Below are positions 51,539 to 63,307 of a stretch of DNA of 64,000 bases, one piece after another; position 1 is the stretch's first letter, and every line of letters starts with the position of its first letter. The notes beneath the pieces were generated by a model that ran no database searches, was not told where the DNA came from, and worked only from the letters and a program-made list of their open reading frames with translations. Source of the stretch: Corynebacterium freneyi. GTDB taxonomy: Bacteria > Actinomycetota > Actinomycetes > Mycobacteriales > Mycobacteriaceae. The position numbers and the translations under genes were made by a program. The DNA is taken from assembly GCF_030408835.1 (NCBI RefSeq), contig NZ_CP047357.1, positions 992,001 through 1,056,000 of the forward strand. Direction: 5' to 3'.

Positions 51539-52296
51539 CGGGCGTCTCCTTCATACGGGCGGCGTTTGGTGGAGGCGAGGATCTCGGCGATGTGCAGAGC
51601 CTTCGCCTCCGAGTCGCGTTTGCGCAGCGAGCCGCCGATGTTGAGCAGGCAGGACGCGTCGCCGGCGGTGACGAACTCCGCGCCGGTGGACTCGATGTGG
51701 TCGACCTTGTCGGCGACCATGGCCGCGGAGGTTTCGGCGTTCTTCACGCTGAAGGTGCCGCCGAAGCCGCAGCACTCCTCGGCGGCGGGCAGATCGACCA
51801 GGTCGATGCCGTCGACGGCGCGCAGCAGCCGCAGCGGCCGGTCGCCGACGTGGAGGACGCGCAGGCTGTGGCACGTGGAGTGGTAGGTGACGCGGTGCGG
51901 AAACCACGCCCCGACGTCGGTGACGCCGGCGACGTCGACGATGAACTCCGACAGGTCGAGGGTTTTGTCCGCGCACGTGCGGGCGGCGTCGGCTTGGGCG
52001 GCGGTGCCGAAACGCGAGGCGATCATCGGGTGCTGGTGGCGCACGGCGCCGGCGCAGGACCCGGAGGGGGCGACGACGTAGTCGACCGACGGATCGGTGA
52101 ACGCGTCGGCGTAGGCGTCGATCTGGGGGAGCGCCTCTTCCTGGTATCCGGTGTTGACGTGCATTTGTCCGCAGCACGTCTGCGTGGCGGGGAAGACGAC
52201 GTCGCAGCCGAGTCGGGTGAGCACCGCGGCGGTGGCCTGCACCGCGGACGGGAACATCACGTCGCCGACGCAGGTGGCGAATAGGGCGACCTTCAT
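51535..52296 (-). CDS. lutA: Lactate utilization Fe-S oxidoreductase A
   Basis: This 253-residue protein has the two CCG motifs of the LutA/LldE/heterodisulfide-reductase family (TQTCCGQMH and AEECCGFGG) plus supporting cysteines ([21 protein letters not shown]). It is the first gene of lutABC. The start at 52296 ([12 protein letters not shown]) has GAGGAG 6-7 bases upstream and is preferred over the longer frame. No lactate-responsive regulator or lactate permease is adjacent. Confidence 0.93.
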   Translation of the reverse strand: MKVALFATCVGDVMFPSAVQATAAVLTRLGCDVVFPATQTCCGQMHVNTGYQEEALPQIDAYADAFTDPSVDYVVAPSGSCAGAVRHQHPMIASRFGTAAQADAARTCADKTLDLSEFIVDVAGVTDVGAWFPHRVTYHSTCHSLRVLHVGDRPLRLLRAVDGIDLVDLPAAEECCGFGGTFSVKNAETSAAMVADKVDHIESTGAEFVTAGDASCLLNIGGSLRKRDSEAKALHIAEILASTKRRPYEGDAR

Positions 52297-52529
52297 GGGG
52301 CAGCTCCTCGGTGGTGGGTGGGGCATGGGGGGACAAGGGGCCGCTTGTCCCCGCCGAGTCTACGCGCGGTCGCGGATCCCCGAACCGATTCAGCGCATCC
52401 GGTGAGCGTCGTTCAGGGGTGCTTTGCGACGGCCATCGGCACCCCGGGAGCCGCCGGGTATGGAGCCGACGGGGAAGACGATCGACCGTCGTAAAGCGGG
52501 GTCCGCCGCACCCGCTAGGATGTGCAACC
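52297..52529. other. Divergent region between lutA and argS with a motif pair
   Basis: GCTTTGCGAC (52431-52440) and GTCGTAAAGC (52488-52497) form an inverted pair of the recurrent motif about 47 nt apart. No gene is present. The argS -10 follows it; no lut operator can be assigned. Confidence 0.55.
52516..52521 (+). promoter_or_regulatory. Putative leaderless -10 of argS
   Basis: TAGGAT ends 8 bases before the argS ATG, predicting a leaderless or nearly leaderless message. Confidence 0.45.
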
Positions 52530-54182
52530 ATGACTCCAGCCGAACTCGCCGCCCTGATCCGCGGCCTCGCCGTCGACGTCTTCACCGAACACGACCTGGA
52601 CCCGTCCGTCCTGCCGGACGAGGTCGTCGTCGAGCGACCCCGCAACCCGGAGCACGGCGACTACGCCACCAACGTCGCCATGCAGGCCGCCGGACGCGCC
52701 GGCGCCAAGCCCCGCGACGTCGCCGGCTGGCTGGTGGACAAGCTCGCCGAGGCCGACGGCATCGACGAAGCGTCGGTGGCCGGTCCGGGATTCATCAACA
52801 TCCGGCTGGGCTCCGCCGCCCAGGGCAAGATCGTTTCCGAGATCCTCGCCGCCGGCGACGCGTGGGGCAACGGCGACGACTACGCCGGCACCAAAGTCAA
52901 CCTGGAGTTCGTCTCCGCCAACCCCACCGGCCCGATCCACCTCGGCGGCACCCGCTGGGCCGCCGTCGGCGACGCCCTGGGCCGGGTGCTCACCGCCCGC
53001 GGCGCCGACGTCACCCGCGAGTATTACTTCAACGACCACGGCGGCCAGATCGACCGCTTCGCCCGCTCCCTCGTCGCCGCCGCCAAGAACGAGCCGACGC
53101 CGGAAGACGGCTACGGCGGCGACTACATCGCCGACATCGCCGCCAAGATCGTCGACGTCCGTCCCGACGCCCTCGACGGCGAGCCCGCGCAGGTGCAGGA
53201 ACTGTTCCGCGCCGAGGGCGTGGAGCTGATGTTCGCCCACATCAAGCAGTCGCTGCACGAATTCGGCACCGACTTCGACGTCTACTTCCACGAAAACTCG
53301 CTGTTCGAGTCCGGGGCGGTCGAGGCGTCGGTGGAGAAGCTGAAGAACGACGGCAAACTCTACGAGCACGACGGCGCCTGGTGGCTGAAGTCCACCGACT
53401 ACGGCGACGACAAGGACCGCGTCGTCATCAAGTCCGACGGCAACGCCGCCTACATCGCCGGCGACATCGCCTATGCGAAGGACAAGTTCGACCGCGGCTT
53501 CGACCTGTGCATCTACATGCTCGGCGCCGACCACCACGGCTACATCGCCCGCCTGAAGGCCGCCGCCGCGGCGCTGGGCTACGACGCCGACGCCGTCGAG
53601 GTGCTCATCGGCCAGATGGTCAACCTGGTGCGCGACGGCGAGGCGGTGCGCATGTCCAAGCGCGCCGGCACCGTCATCACGCTCGACGACCTGGTGGAGG
53701 CCATCGGCATCGACGCCGCCCGCTACTCGCTGATCCGCTCGTCGGTCGACTCCTCCCTGGACATCGACCTGGCGCTGTGGGCGTCGCAGTCCAACGACAA
53801 CCCCGTCTACTACGTGCAGTACGGCCACGCGCGCATCAGCTCCATCGCCCGCCGCGCCGCCGAGGCCGGCGTGACCTCCGACGGCGCCGACTTCGGTCTG
53901 CTGACCCACGACCGCGAGGGCGAGCTCATCCGCACCCTCGGCGAGTTCCCAGCCGTGGTCGCCGCCGCCGCGCAGCTGCGCGAGCCGCACCGCGTCGCCC
54001 GCTACGCCGAGCAGCTCGCCGGCGTGTTCCACCGTTTCTACGACGCCTGCCAGATTCTGCCGAAGGCAGGGGAGGACGCCGAGCCCCTCCACGCCGCCCG
54101 CCTGGGGCTGGCCGAGGCCACGCGCCAGACCCTCGCCAACGCGCTGGGCCTGCTCGGCGTCACCGCCCCGGAGAGGATGTAG
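52530..54182 (+). CDS. argS: Arginyl-tRNA synthetase
   Basis: This 550-residue class I synthetase charges tRNA-Arg. It has the N-terminal additional domain ([17 protein letters not shown]), the HIGH-type motif in [14 protein letters not shown], the KMSK-like [11 protein letters not shown], and a helical anticodon-binding C-terminus ([24 protein letters not shown]). Length is typical. lysA starts 3 bp after its stop, an arrangement known from corynebacteria where argS and lysA are co-transcribed and respond to lysine and arginine. Confidence 0.97.
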   Translation: MTPAELAALIRGLAVDVFTEHDLDPSVLPDEVVVERPRNPEHGDYATNVAMQAAGRAGAKPRDVAGWLVDKLAEADGIDEASVAGPGFINIRLGSAAQGKIVSEILAAGDAWGNGDDYAGTKVNLEFVSANPTGPIHLGGTRWAAVGDALGRVLTARGADVTREYYFNDHGGQIDRFARSLVAAAKNEPTPEDGYGGDYIADIAAKIVDVRPDALDGEPAQVQELFRAEGVELMFAHIKQSLHEFGTDFDVYFHENSLFESGAVEASVEKLKNDGKLYEHDGAWWLKSTDYGDDKDRVVIKSDGNAAYIAGDIAYAKDKFDRGFDLCIYMLGADHHGYIARLKAAAAALGYDADAVEVLIGQMVNLVRDGEAVRMSKRAGTVITLDDLVEAIGIDAARYSLIRSSVDSSLDIDLALWASQSNDNPVYYVQYGHARISSIARRAAEAGVTSDGADFGLLTHDREGELIRTLGEFPAVVAAAAQLREPHRVARYAEQLAGVFHRFYDACQILPKAGEDAEPLHAARLGLAEATRQTLANALGLLGVTAPERM

Positions 54183-54185
54183 CCC

Positions 54186-55538
54186 GTGGCCGATACCGCG
54201 CGCACCGGCACCGCCGCCTTCAACGGACTGCCCGCCCACGTCTGGCCCCGCAACGCCTCCCGCGGCGACGACGGCGTCGTCTCCATCGCGGGCGTGAAGC
54301 TGACCGACGTCGCCGAGCGTTTCGGCACCCCGGTCATGGTCGTCGACGAAGACGACTTCCGTTCGCGCTGCCGTGACATGGCGGCGGCCTTCGGGGGGCC
54401 GGAGCGCGTGCATTACGCGTCGAAGGCGTTTTTGACGCGCACCGTCGCACGCTGGGTCGACGAGGAGGGGCTGTCCCTCGACGTCGCCTCCCTCAACGAG
54501 TTGCGCATCGCGCTGATGGCGGATTTCCCGGCCGAGCGCATCACCGCGCACGGCAACAACAAGGACGACGAGTTCCTCCGCGCCTGCGTCGTCGAGGGGG
54601 TCGGCCACGTCGTCCTCGACAGCGACCAGGAGCTCGAGCGGCTGGAGATCATCGCGGGCGAGGAGGGCCGGACCCAGCGGGTGATGGTCCGCGTCAAGCC
54701 CGGCATCGAGGCCCACACGCACGAATTCATCGCCACCAGCCACGAGGACCAGAAGTTCGGTTTCTCCCTGGCGTCCGGTTCGGCCTACCGTGCCGCGGAG
54801 GCTGCGGTGAAGGCGGAGCATCTCGACCTGGTGGGGCTGCATTGCCACGTCGGTTCGCAGGTGTTCGATGCCCGCGGGTTCACCGCGGCCGCCGATCGGG
54901 TGCTGGAGCTGTACTCGCGCATCCACGACGAACTCGGCGTGGTCCTGCCGGAGCTCGATCTCGGCGGCGGTTACGGCATCGCCTACACCGAGGATGAGGA
55001 GCCGCTGGACGTCGACGCGGTCGCCCGCGAACTGCTCGCCGCCGTGGCCCGCATCGCCGAGGAGCTGGGCATCGACGCTCCGACGGTGCTCGTCGAGCCG
55101 GGTCGCGCCATCGCCGGCCCCGGCACGGTCACCGTCTACGAGGTCGGCACGGTCAAGGACGTCACCGTCGCCGAGGGCGTCACCCGCCGCTACCTGTCGG
55201 TCGACGGCGGCATGAGCGACAACATCCGCCCCGCCCTGTACGGCTCGCTTTACGACGCCCGCCTGGTGTCCCGCATGGCCGAGGGGCGACCCACGGCGAC
55301 GCGCATCGTCGGATCGCACTGCGAATCGGGCGACATCCTCATCCGCGACGCCGACTACCCCGACGACATCCGTCGCGGCGATCTCGTCGCCCTGGCCGCC
55401 ACCGGCGCGTACGCCTATGCGATGGCCAGCCGCTACAACGCCTTTTCCAGGCCCGCGGTGGTCAGCGTGCGCGACGGCGTCGTCACGCCCATGATGCGGC
55501 GCGAAACCATCCGGGACTTCCTGGCCCTGGAAGGGTAG
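54186..55538 (+). CDS. lysA: Diaminopimelate decarboxylase
   Basis: This 450-residue PLP enzyme makes L-lysine from meso-diaminopimelate. The PLP lysine is in [11 protein letters not shown]. Other fold-III motifs are [42 protein letters not shown] and the substrate-site CESGDIL. GTG start 3 bp after argS. It is followed by a hairpin before hom. Confidence 0.96.
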   Translation: MADTARTGTAAFNGLPAHVWPRNASRGDDGVVSIAGVKLTDVAERFGTPVMVVDEDDFRSRCRDMAAAFGGPERVHYASKAFLTRTVARWVDEEGLSLDVASLNELRIALMADFPAERITAHGNNKDDEFLRACVVEGVGHVVLDSDQELERLEIIAGEEGRTQRVMVRVKPGIEAHTHEFIATSHEDQKFGFSLASGSAYRAAEAAVKAEHLDLVGLHCHVGSQVFDARGFTAAADRVLELYSRIHDELGVVLPELDLGGGYGIAYTEDEEPLDVDAVARELLAAVARIAEELGIDAPTVLVEPGRAIAGPGTVTVYEVGTVKDVTVAEGVTRRYLSVDGGMSDNIRPALYGSLYDARLVSRMAEGRPTATRIVGSHCESGDILIRDADYPDDIRRGDLVALAATGAYAYAMASRYNAFSRPAVVSVRDGVVTPMMRRETIRDFLALEG

Positions 55539-55540
55539 GG

Positions 55541-55567
55541 CCCGCCCGCCGTCACCCGACGGGCGGG
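55541..55567 (+). terminator. Hairpin after lysA
   Basis: CCCGCCCG (55541-55548) and CGGGCGGG (55560-55567) form an 8-bp stem with an 11-nt loop directly after the lysA stop. No T-run follows, so it may attenuate rather than fully stop transcription into hom. Confidence 0.5.
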
Positions 55568-55667
55568 GACGGCGGGGCCACCAGTAGGCTGATCGGGAAC
55601 AATTCCGGACAGGAACATTGATCCGGTCGGGACCGGGACGTACACAGACGAACACAACGGGAGAGCA

Positions 55668-57011
55668 ATGAGCACGAACAACGAGGCCACCTTCAACCCC
55701 GGCAAGGGCGCGGGCGAGTCCGTCGGCGTGGCCATTCTCGGCCTCGGCACCGTCGGCACCGAGGTGCTGCGCCTGCTGGGCGAGAAGGCCGAGGATTTCG
55801 AGCGCCGCATCGGCGGCCCCATCGAGGTCAAGGGCGTCGCGGTCCGCGACAAGTCCAAGCCGCGCCCCGGCATCGATCCCGAGCTGATCACCGACGACGC
55901 CTTCTCTCTCGTCGAGCGCGACGACGTCGACCTGGTCGTCGAGGTCATCGGCGGCATCGATTACCCGCGCCGCGTTGTGCTCGCCGCCCTGCGCGCCGGC
56001 AAGTCCGTGGTCACCGCCAACAAGGCGCTCGTCGCCGCCCACGGCGCCGAGCTGTCCGAGGCCGCCGATTCCTCCGGCGCCGACCTGTTCTTCGAGGCCG
56101 CAGTCGCCGCCGCGATCCCGATCGTCGGCCCGCTGCGTCGCTCGCTGGCCGGCGACACGGTCAACAAGGTCGTCGGCATCGTCAACGGCACCACCAACTT
56201 CATCCTCGACGCCATGGACTCCACCGGCGCCGACTACGACGAGATGCTCGCCGAGGCCACCCGCCTGGGCTACGCCGAAGCCGACCCGACCGCCGACGTC
56301 GAGGGCCACGACGCCGCCTCCAAGGCCGCGATCCTGTCCTCCCTGGCGTTCCACACCCGCGTCACCGCCGACGACGTGCACTGCGAGGGCATCTCCGGCA
56401 TCACCGCCGACGACATCGCCGCCGCCAAGGCCGCCGACTGCACCATCAAGCTGCTGGCCACCTGCGAGCGAGTCAAGGACGAGGACGGCAACGAGGGCAT
56501 CTCCGCCCGCGTCTACCCGGCGCTGATCCCGCGCCGCCACCCGCTGGCCACCGTCCGCGAGTCCTTCAACGCCGTGTTCATCGTCGCCGAGGCCGCCGGC
56601 AACCTGATGCTGTACGGCAACGGCGCCGGCGGAAATCCGACCGCCTCGGCCGTGCTCGGCGACGTCGTCGCCGCCGCCCGCAACATCGTCCACGGCGGCC
56701 GCGCCCCGGGCGACTCGACCTACGCCAACCTTCCCATCCTGGATTTCGGAGACGTGCGCACCCGCTACCACATCGACCTCCACGTCGACGACCGCCTCGG
56801 CGTGCTCGCCGAGGTCGCCCAGACCTTCGCCGACCACGGCATTTCGCTGCGCACCGTCCGCCAGGAGGGCGCCAACCCGGGGGCGCGGCTGGTGATCATC
56901 ACCCACCGCGCCAAGGAGCGCGAGCTGGAGGCCACGGTCGAGGCCCTGCGGAACCTCGACGCCGTCCTGGAGGTCAACTCCGTCATCCGCATCGAGGGAA
57001 TGGACATCTAG
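55668..57011 (+). CDS. hom: Homoserine dehydrogenase
   Basis: This 447-residue enzyme reduces aspartate semialdehyde to homoserine, at the branch to threonine, methionine and isoleucine. Parts: NAD(P)-binding [16 protein letters not shown], catalytic/substrate region [12 protein letters not shown] and [20 protein letters not shown], and a C-terminal ACT domain ([21 protein letters not shown]) that in corynebacteria mediates threonine feedback inhibition. An upstream leader of about 130 bp separates it from lysA. The ATG has GGGAGAG upstream. Confidence 0.96.
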   Translation: MSTNNEATFNPGKGAGESVGVAILGLGTVGTEVLRLLGEKAEDFERRIGGPIEVKGVAVRDKSKPRPGIDPELITDDAFSLVERDDVDLVVEVIGGIDYPRRVVLAALRAGKSVVTANKALVAAHGAELSEAADSSGADLFFEAAVAAAIPIVGPLRRSLAGDTVNKVVGIVNGTTNFILDAMDSTGADYDEMLAEATRLGYAEADPTADVEGHDAASKAAILSSLAFHTRVTADDVHCEGISGITADDIAAAKAADCTIKLLATCERVKDEDGNEGISARVYPALIPRRHPLATVRESFNAVFIVAEAAGNLMLYGNGAGGNPTASAVLGDVVAAARNIVHGGRAPGDSTYANLPILDFGDVRTRYHIDLHVDDRLGVLAEVAQTFADHGISLRTVRQEGANPGARLVIITHRAKERELEATVEALRNLDAVLEVNSVIRIEGMDI

Positions 57012-57013
57012 CC

Positions 57014-57940
57014 ATGGCCCAGGAACTGCTGCCGGGCCAGAAGGTCCGGGTGACGGTGCCGGGTTCGTCCGCGAACCTCGGTCCCGGGTTCGACACCCTG
57101 GGTCTGGCTCTGTCCATCTACGACACCGTCGAGGTCGAGGTCATCGAGGCCGGCGTCGAGGTGGAGATCTACGGCGAAGGCGCCGAGGAGCTGCCGACCA
57201 ACGAATCGCACCTGGTGGTCCGCGCCATCCGCTCGGGTCTGCGCGCCGCGGGCATGGAGGCCCCGGGCCTGCGCGTGGTGTGCCACAACACGATCCCGCA
57301 GTCGCGTGGCCTGGGTTCGTCGGCCGCGGCCGCCGTCGCCGGCGTCGCCGCCGCCAACGGCCTGTGCGGATTTCCGCTGTCGGAGGATCAGGTGATCCAG
57401 GAGGCGTCCGTCTTCGAGGGCCACCCCGACAACGCCGCCGCGTCCGTGCTCGGCGGGGCGGTGGTCAGCTGGACCGACAAGCCCGTCGACGGCCGCACCG
57501 CCCCGCAGTACCGGGCCGTCGGCCTCGACGTGCACCCGGACATCCGCGCCACCGCGCTGGTGCCGTCGTTCCACGCCTCGACCAACGCCGTGCGCCAGGT
57601 GCTGCCGTCCGACGTCAGCCACATCGACGCCCGCTTCAACGTCTCCCGCGTGGCCGTCATGGTCACCGCGCTGACCAGCCACCCGGAACTGCTGTGGGAG
57701 GGCACCCGCGATCGCCTGCACCAGACGTACCGCGCCGAGGTGCTGCCGGTGACCGCCGAATGGGTCAACCGCCTGCGCAACCGCGGATACGCCGCGTTCC
57801 TGTCGGGCGCCGGCCCGACCTGCCTGGTCCTGTCCACCGAGGAAATCCCCGCCAAGGTGCTCGACGAGGCCCGCGAAGCCGGCATCAAGGTCATGGAGCT
57901 GACCGTCGCCGGACCGGTCCAGGTCGAGGTGGAAAGCTAG
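57014..57940 (+). CDS. thrB: Homoserine kinase
   Basis: This 308-residue GHMP kinase phosphorylates homoserine. Motifs: [18 protein letters not shown] near the N-terminus, ATP-binding [20 protein letters not shown], and C-terminal [14 protein letters not shown]. It starts 2 bp after the hom stop, so both are co-translated, as in other corynebacteria. Confidence 0.96.
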   Translation: MAQELLPGQKVRVTVPGSSANLGPGFDTLGLALSIYDTVEVEVIEAGVEVEIYGEGAEELPTNESHLVVRAIRSGLRAAGMEAPGLRVVCHNTIPQSRGLGSSAAAAVAGVAAANGLCGFPLSEDQVIQEASVFEGHPDNAAASVLGGAVVSWTDKPVDGRTAPQYRAVGLDVHPDIRATALVPSFHASTNAVRQVLPSDVSHIDARFNVSRVAVMVTALTSHPELLWEGTRDRLHQTYRAEVLPVTAEWVNRLRNRGYAAFLSGAGPTCLVLSTEEIPAKVLDEAREAGIKVMELTVAGPVQVEVES

Positions 57941-57959
57941 GACTCACCGCAGCCGCAGC

Positions 57960-57986
57960 AAAAAGACGCCCCGGGTTCGGGGCGTC
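57960..57986. terminator. Terminator between thrB and the acyl-CoA synthetase gene
   Basis: A 9-bp perfect stem GACGCCCCG / CGGGGCGTC with a GGTT loop is preceded by AAAAA on the plus strand, so on the minus strand it is a stem followed by TTTTT that ends the synthetase message. It can also stop thrB. The motif variant GTCGTCACGC lies just after it (57997). Confidence 0.8.
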
Positions 57987-58034
57987 GACGCGGGCCGTCG
58001 TCACGCAAAAACCGTACGGCCCGCCGGGCCCGGG

Positions 58035-59753
58035 CTACTTCTCGCCCGGGCCCTTCAGCTTGATGACGTCGAGTTCGCCCGCCGCCAAATGCGCGCGCAG
58101 GTCCTTCTTGTCGAACTTGTCCACCGACGTCTTGTCGATGTGATCGACGAACGCCCAGTAGTCCGGCAGCATCCACTTCGGCAGCTTCGGGCGCAGCTCG
58201 TCGCGAAGCTTCTCCGCCTGATCGCGGTCGGCGGGCACATCCGGGTAGAGGACCGTGACGGCCAGCGGGCGCTCGCCCCATTTGTCGTCGGGCACGCCGA
58301 TGACGGCGCACTCGACGACCTCCCGCGACTCCATGACCAGGTTCTCCAGCTGCACCGAGTAGATCCACTCGCCGCCGGAGCGGATGACGTCCTTCGCGCG
58401 GTCCTGCACCGTGAGGTAGCCATTGCGGGTGATCGACCCGACGTCGCCGGTGCGCAGCCACCCGTCGGCGGTGAACCGCGACCGGGCGGTGTCGACCTCG
58501 TCGCCGCGGAAGACGTGGGCGTCGCCGCCGTCCTCCTCTTCCGGGGAGTGGTAGTACGAGCCGGTGACGGTGTTGCCCCGCACCTGCAGCTCGCCCTGGT
58601 TGCGGTCGTGGAGATCCAGCACGCGGCCGTCCTCGTCGACGATGCGGAAATCCATGATGTCGGGGAAGCGGCCCTGGCTGACGCGGTAGCGCTCGCGGGC
58701 CTCGCCGGACGCGCCCGACGGGGGTCGGGCGACCGTGCCCACCGGCGACGTCTCCGTCATGCCCCACAGGTGGATGACGTCGACGCCGTAGCGCTCCTCC
58801 CACATGCGGATCAGCGCCGGCGGTGCGGGGGAGCCGCCGACGAAGATGTCCTGCAGGCTCATGCGCTCCGGCGGGTTGTTCAGGTAGTGGACCATCAGCG
58901 AAATCCACAGCGTGGGCACGCCCTGCGCGACGCGCGGCAGAGAGGTGGCGATGATCTCCGCCAGCCTCGGCGCCGACAGATCCGCCCCCGGAAACACCAT
59001 CGGGGCGCCGCAGGCGAAGCTCGCCAGGGGCACGCCCCAGCTCAGCACGTGATAGATGGGCACGCAGCACAGCCACGGGGTGCCGTGCGAGATGGCCAGC
59101 GAGTCGGTGGTGCGCACGTTGAGGCTGTGCAGGTACAGGGAACGATGCGAGTAGATGACGCCCTTCGGCGCGCCTTCCGTGCCGGTGGAGTAGCACATGG
59201 CCGCGCCGAGGGTCTCGTCCAATTCCGGCCAGTCGAAGGTGGACGGGCGGCCGTCGAGAAGCGCCTCGTAGGAGTACCAGGGCAGCCCCTCCGGCAGGCG
59301 CGACGCCGCCTCCTCCAGGCCCTCGGTGCCGGTGATGATCACCGCCCGCACGCCCGGGCACTCCGGCAGCATGCGGCCCAGCTCCCCGGTCAGGCGCGGG
59401 TCGCAGACGATGACCTCGTCGTGCGCGTGGTTGATGATGTGCACGATCTGGTCGTCCATCAGCTGCTGGTTGAGCGGCTGGAACACCGCGCCCATCGACG
59501 CCACCCCGAGGAACACCTCGAGATGCTCGGCGCAGTTGTACATCAGGGTGCCCACGCGCTGGTCGCCGTCGATGCCCAGCTCGTCGCGCAGCGCGTGGGC
59601 CAGGGCGGAGGCGCGCGACGCGATGGCGGCGAAGGTGGTGGTTTCGGGGCCGCCGTCGTGCCACGACGTCACCGTCGTGTTGGCGTGGATCGTGCGGCCG
59701 TACTCGAGGATCCTCGCCACCGAAAGCGGGATTTCCTGCATCGTGCTGCGCAT
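58035..59753 (-). CDS. Fatty-acyl-CoA synthetase (AMP-binding, FadD-like)
   Basis: This enzyme of about 572 residues is an ANL-superfamily acyl-CoA ligase. Motifs: P-loop-like MCYSTGTEGAPKGVIYSH, LWGMTETSPVGTV, DGWLRTGDVGSI, the hinge DRAKDVIRSGGEWIYSVQLEN, and the C-terminal catalytic-lysine region DKTSVDKFDKKDLR. It is closest in style to long- or medium-chain fatty-acid CoA ligases. The start MRSTMQEIPLSVARIL matches the usual N-terminus; an upstream GTG adds 11 residues. Confidence 0.92.
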   Translation of the reverse strand: MRSTMQEIPLSVARILEYGRTIHANTTVTSWHDGGPETTTFAAIASRASALAHALRDELGIDGDQRVGTLMYNCAEHLEVFLGVASMGAVFQPLNQQLMDDQIVHIINHAHDEVIVCDPRLTGELGRMLPECPGVRAVIITGTEGLEEAASRLPEGLPWYSYEALLDGRPSTFDWPELDETLGAAMCYSTGTEGAPKGVIYSHRSLYLHSLNVRTTDSLAISHGTPWLCCVPIYHVLSWGVPLASFACGAPMVFPGADLSAPRLAEIIATSLPRVAQGVPTLWISLMVHYLNNPPERMSLQDIFVGGSPAPPALIRMWEERYGVDVIHLWGMTETSPVGTVARPPSGASGEARERYRVSQGRFPDIMDFRIVDEDGRVLDLHDRNQGELQVRGNTVTGSYYHSPEEEDGGDAHVFRGDEVDTARSRFTADGWLRTGDVGSITRNGYLTVQDRAKDVIRSGGEWIYSVQLENLVMESREVVECAVIGVPDDKWGERPLAVTVLYPDVPADRDQAEKLRDELRPKLPKWMLPDYWAFVDHIDKTSVDKFDKKDLRAHLAAGELDVIKLKGPGEK

Positions 59754-60151
59754 GGGTACAGGGTAGCCCGAAGGTTGCGTCGACACGCCGCCCCCGCCCC
59801 GGTTGCCCCGCGGCGACGGCGGCGATTACTCTTGGGGGCCAGGACGCCGCGACGTAGACCGTCGGACCTCTCCGCCACCCCGTTTCCATCGCTTTTTCGC
59901 GACGCCGCCCGCGTGTGCCGGGTGGCGGGGGTTGACTTCAGGTTCCGCGATCGGCAGCGATCGCCCCCGGGGATTCGATTTGGGGGCGCAATGATCTCCG
60001 CGGCGTCGGCACCCCACGACACCCGCGCGACGGGATCGGCCGCCGGATGCGGCCGGGTAGATCGGGGCCGCGCAGTCCCGGCCCCCGCTTCGGGCCGCAC
60101 CGGATCGATGGTGCGGACGATGAGTCGAGGGAAACACACGAAAGGATTTCC
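59754..60151. other. Divergent region upstream of rho
   Basis: No gene is recognised. TTGACT at 59932-59937 could be a -35, but no good -10 lies at the right distance. The long leader before the rho GTG could allow autoregulation by premature termination, which is known for rho in other bacteria. Nothing in the sequence proves it. Confidence 0.4.
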
Positions 60152-62140
60152 GTGACCGATACGGACACCACCGGCGCCAACCAGGGCCAGGAGAATCTGA
60201 CGGCACTGCGCATGGCGGAGCTTCGCGCCATCGCTTCCGGCAAGGGCATCCGCGGCATTTCGGCGATGCGCAAGCATGAGCTCATCGCCGCGATTCAGGG
60301 GGCGGGGGAGGGCCGGGCCCCTGCGGCGAAGAAGCCGGCGAAGGATTCGGGCGAGGACGCGGGCAAGGGTTCCGCCGGGTCGCGCGGCGAGGATTCCGGC
60401 TCCGCCGGGCGTGACGACGACTCGTCCGCCGCCGATGACCGCGGCAACGACAAGAATGACCGCGGCGACGAGAAGAACGACCGCGACGACAACCGGGGCG
60501 GCAAGAACGACCGCGGCAACGATGGCGGCGACCGCAACGGCGGCACCGACGACAATCGGGGCGACAAGAACGGCAAGAACGACAAGAACGACCGCAAGGG
60601 CGGCAACGACGACAACCGTGGCGGCAACGACGGTCAGAACGAGTACCCGTCGCGGTCGCAGTCCCGTCGCGCCCGCCGCGAGCGTGCCCGCCAGCGCAAC
60701 CAGGAAAACCGCGACAACCAGGGCGGTCAGAACAACAACGGCGGTGGCGACAACCACGGCGGGAACAACCAGAACAGCGGCGGCGGCGACAACCGCGACA
60801 ACCACGGCGGCGGCGACAACCAGGGCGGCCGCAACCGCAACCGGAACCGCAACGACGACAACGAGGGGCGCGGCAACCGCCGCAACCGCCGCAATCGTCG
60901 GGACCGCAAGGGCCGGGACAACCAGGGCGGCGGCGACGGCGTGCGCGAGGGCGACGTCCTGCAGCCCGTCGCCGGCATCGTCGACGTGATGGACAACAAC
61001 TCGGCGTTCGTCCGCACCTCCGGCTACCTGCCGGGCGCCAACGACGTCCACGTTTCCCAGCAGCTCGTGCGCAAGTACGGCCTGCGCAAGGGCGACGCCA
61101 TCACCGGTCAGGTCCGCATGCCCCGCGAAGGCGGCGGCGGACAGGTCACCCACGGTTCAGGCCGCAACAAGCGCAAGTACAACCCGCTGGTGCAGGTCGA
61201 CACCGTCAACGGACAGACCCCGGATGAGGCGAAGAACCGTCCGGAGTTCGGCAAGCTGACCCCGCTGTACCCGAACCAGCGCCTGCGCCTGGAGACCGAG
61301 CAGAAGATCCTGACCACCCGCGTCATCGATCTGATCATGCCGATCGGCAAGGGCCAGCGCGCCCTCATCGTCTCCCCGCCCAAGGCCGGCAAGACGACGA
61401 TCCTGCAGAACATCGCCAACGCGATCGCCACGAACAACCCCGAGTGCTACATGATGGTCGTCCTCGTCGACGAGCGTCCGGAGGAAGTCACGGACATGCA
61501 GCGTTCCGTGCGCGGCGAAGTCATCGCCTCCACCTTCGACCGTCCCCCGTCGGACCACACCACGGTCGCGGAGCTGGCCATCGAGCGCGCCAAGCGACTG
61601 GTGGAGCAGGGCCAGGACGTCGTCGTCCTGCTCGACTCCATCACCCGCCTGGGCCGGGCCTACAACAACTCCTCGCCGGCGTCGGGCCGCATCCTGTCCG
61701 GCGGCGTAGACTCGAATGCGCTCTACCCGCCGAAGCGTTTCCTCGGCGCCGCGCGCAACATCGAGGGCGGCGGGTCGCTGACGATCATCGCCACCGCGAT
61801 GGTGGAGACCGGTTCCGCCGGCGACACCGTGATCTTCGAGGAGTTCAAGGGCACGGGCAACGCCGAGTTGAAGCTGGACCGCAAGATCTCCGAGCGCCGC
61901 GTGTTCCCGGCGGTCGACGTCAACCCGTCGGGCACCCGCAAGGATGAGCTGCTGCTGGCCCCGGAGGAGGCCCGCATCATGCACAAGCTGCGTCGCATCC
62001 TGTCCGCGCTGGACCCGCAGGCCGCGATCGACCTGCTGATCAAGCAGCTGAAGAAGACGAAGAACAACCGCGAGTTCCTCATGCAGGTGGCGACTTCGGC
62101 GCCGATGGCCGCCGACGTGGACGTGGACGAGATGCTGTAG
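60152..62140 (+). CDS. rho: Transcription termination factor Rho
   Basis: This 662-residue hexameric RNA helicase ends untranslated transcripts. A SAP-like N-terminal domain (LTALRMAELRAIASGKGIRG) is followed by an insert of about 220 residues built of Asp/Asn/Arg/Gly/Lys, then the RNA-binding cold-shock-like fold (GIVDVMDNNSAFVRTSGYLPG) and the ATPase: Walker A SPPKAGKTTILQNIA, VVLVDERPEEVTDM, Walker B-type VVLLDSITRLGRAYN, secondary RNA-site region KFKGTGNAEL-like FEEFKGTGNAEL. GTG start (VTDTDTTG) with AAAGGA upstream; the longer frame is not used. Confidence 0.96.
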   Translation: MTDTDTTGANQGQENLTALRMAELRAIASGKGIRGISAMRKHELIAAIQGAGEGRAPAAKKPAKDSGEDAGKGSAGSRGEDSGSAGRDDDSSAADDRGNDKNDRGDEKNDRDDNRGGKNDRGNDGGDRNGGTDDNRGDKNGKNDKNDRKGGNDDNRGGNDGQNEYPSRSQSRRARRERARQRNQENRDNQGGQNNNGGGDNHGGNNQNSGGGDNRDNHGGGDNQGGRNRNRNRNDDNEGRGNRRNRRNRRDRKGRDNQGGGDGVREGDVLQPVAGIVDVMDNNSAFVRTSGYLPGANDVHVSQQLVRKYGLRKGDAITGQVRMPREGGGGQVTHGSGRNKRKYNPLVQVDTVNGQTPDEAKNRPEFGKLTPLYPNQRLRLETEQKILTTRVIDLIMPIGKGQRALIVSPPKAGKTTILQNIANAIATNNPECYMMVVLVDERPEEVTDMQRSVRGEVIASTFDRPPSDHTTVAELAIERAKRLVEQGQDVVVLLDSITRLGRAYNNSSPASGRILSGGVDSNALYPPKRFLGAARNIEGGGSLTIIATAMVETGSAGDTVIFEEFKGTGNAELKLDRKISERRVFPAVDVNPSGTRKDELLLAPEEARIMHKLRRILSALDPQAAIDLLIKQLKKTKNNREFLMQVATSAPMAADVDVDEML

Positions 62141-62230
62141 CCGAGGTCGGACCCCCTTCCCGGCGCTTGCCGTCGGCGGGGCCACGCGGCGCAGTCAATC
62201 CACTTCCATTTCGACGACGAGGAACATCCC

Positions 62231-63304
<1,074 letters not shown>

Positions 63305-63307
63305 TCG

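Noticed and set aside
52515-56906. 1463-residue minus-strand ORF opposite argS-lysA-hom
   Set aside because: It spans three well-identified genes on the other strand and has no motif of its own.
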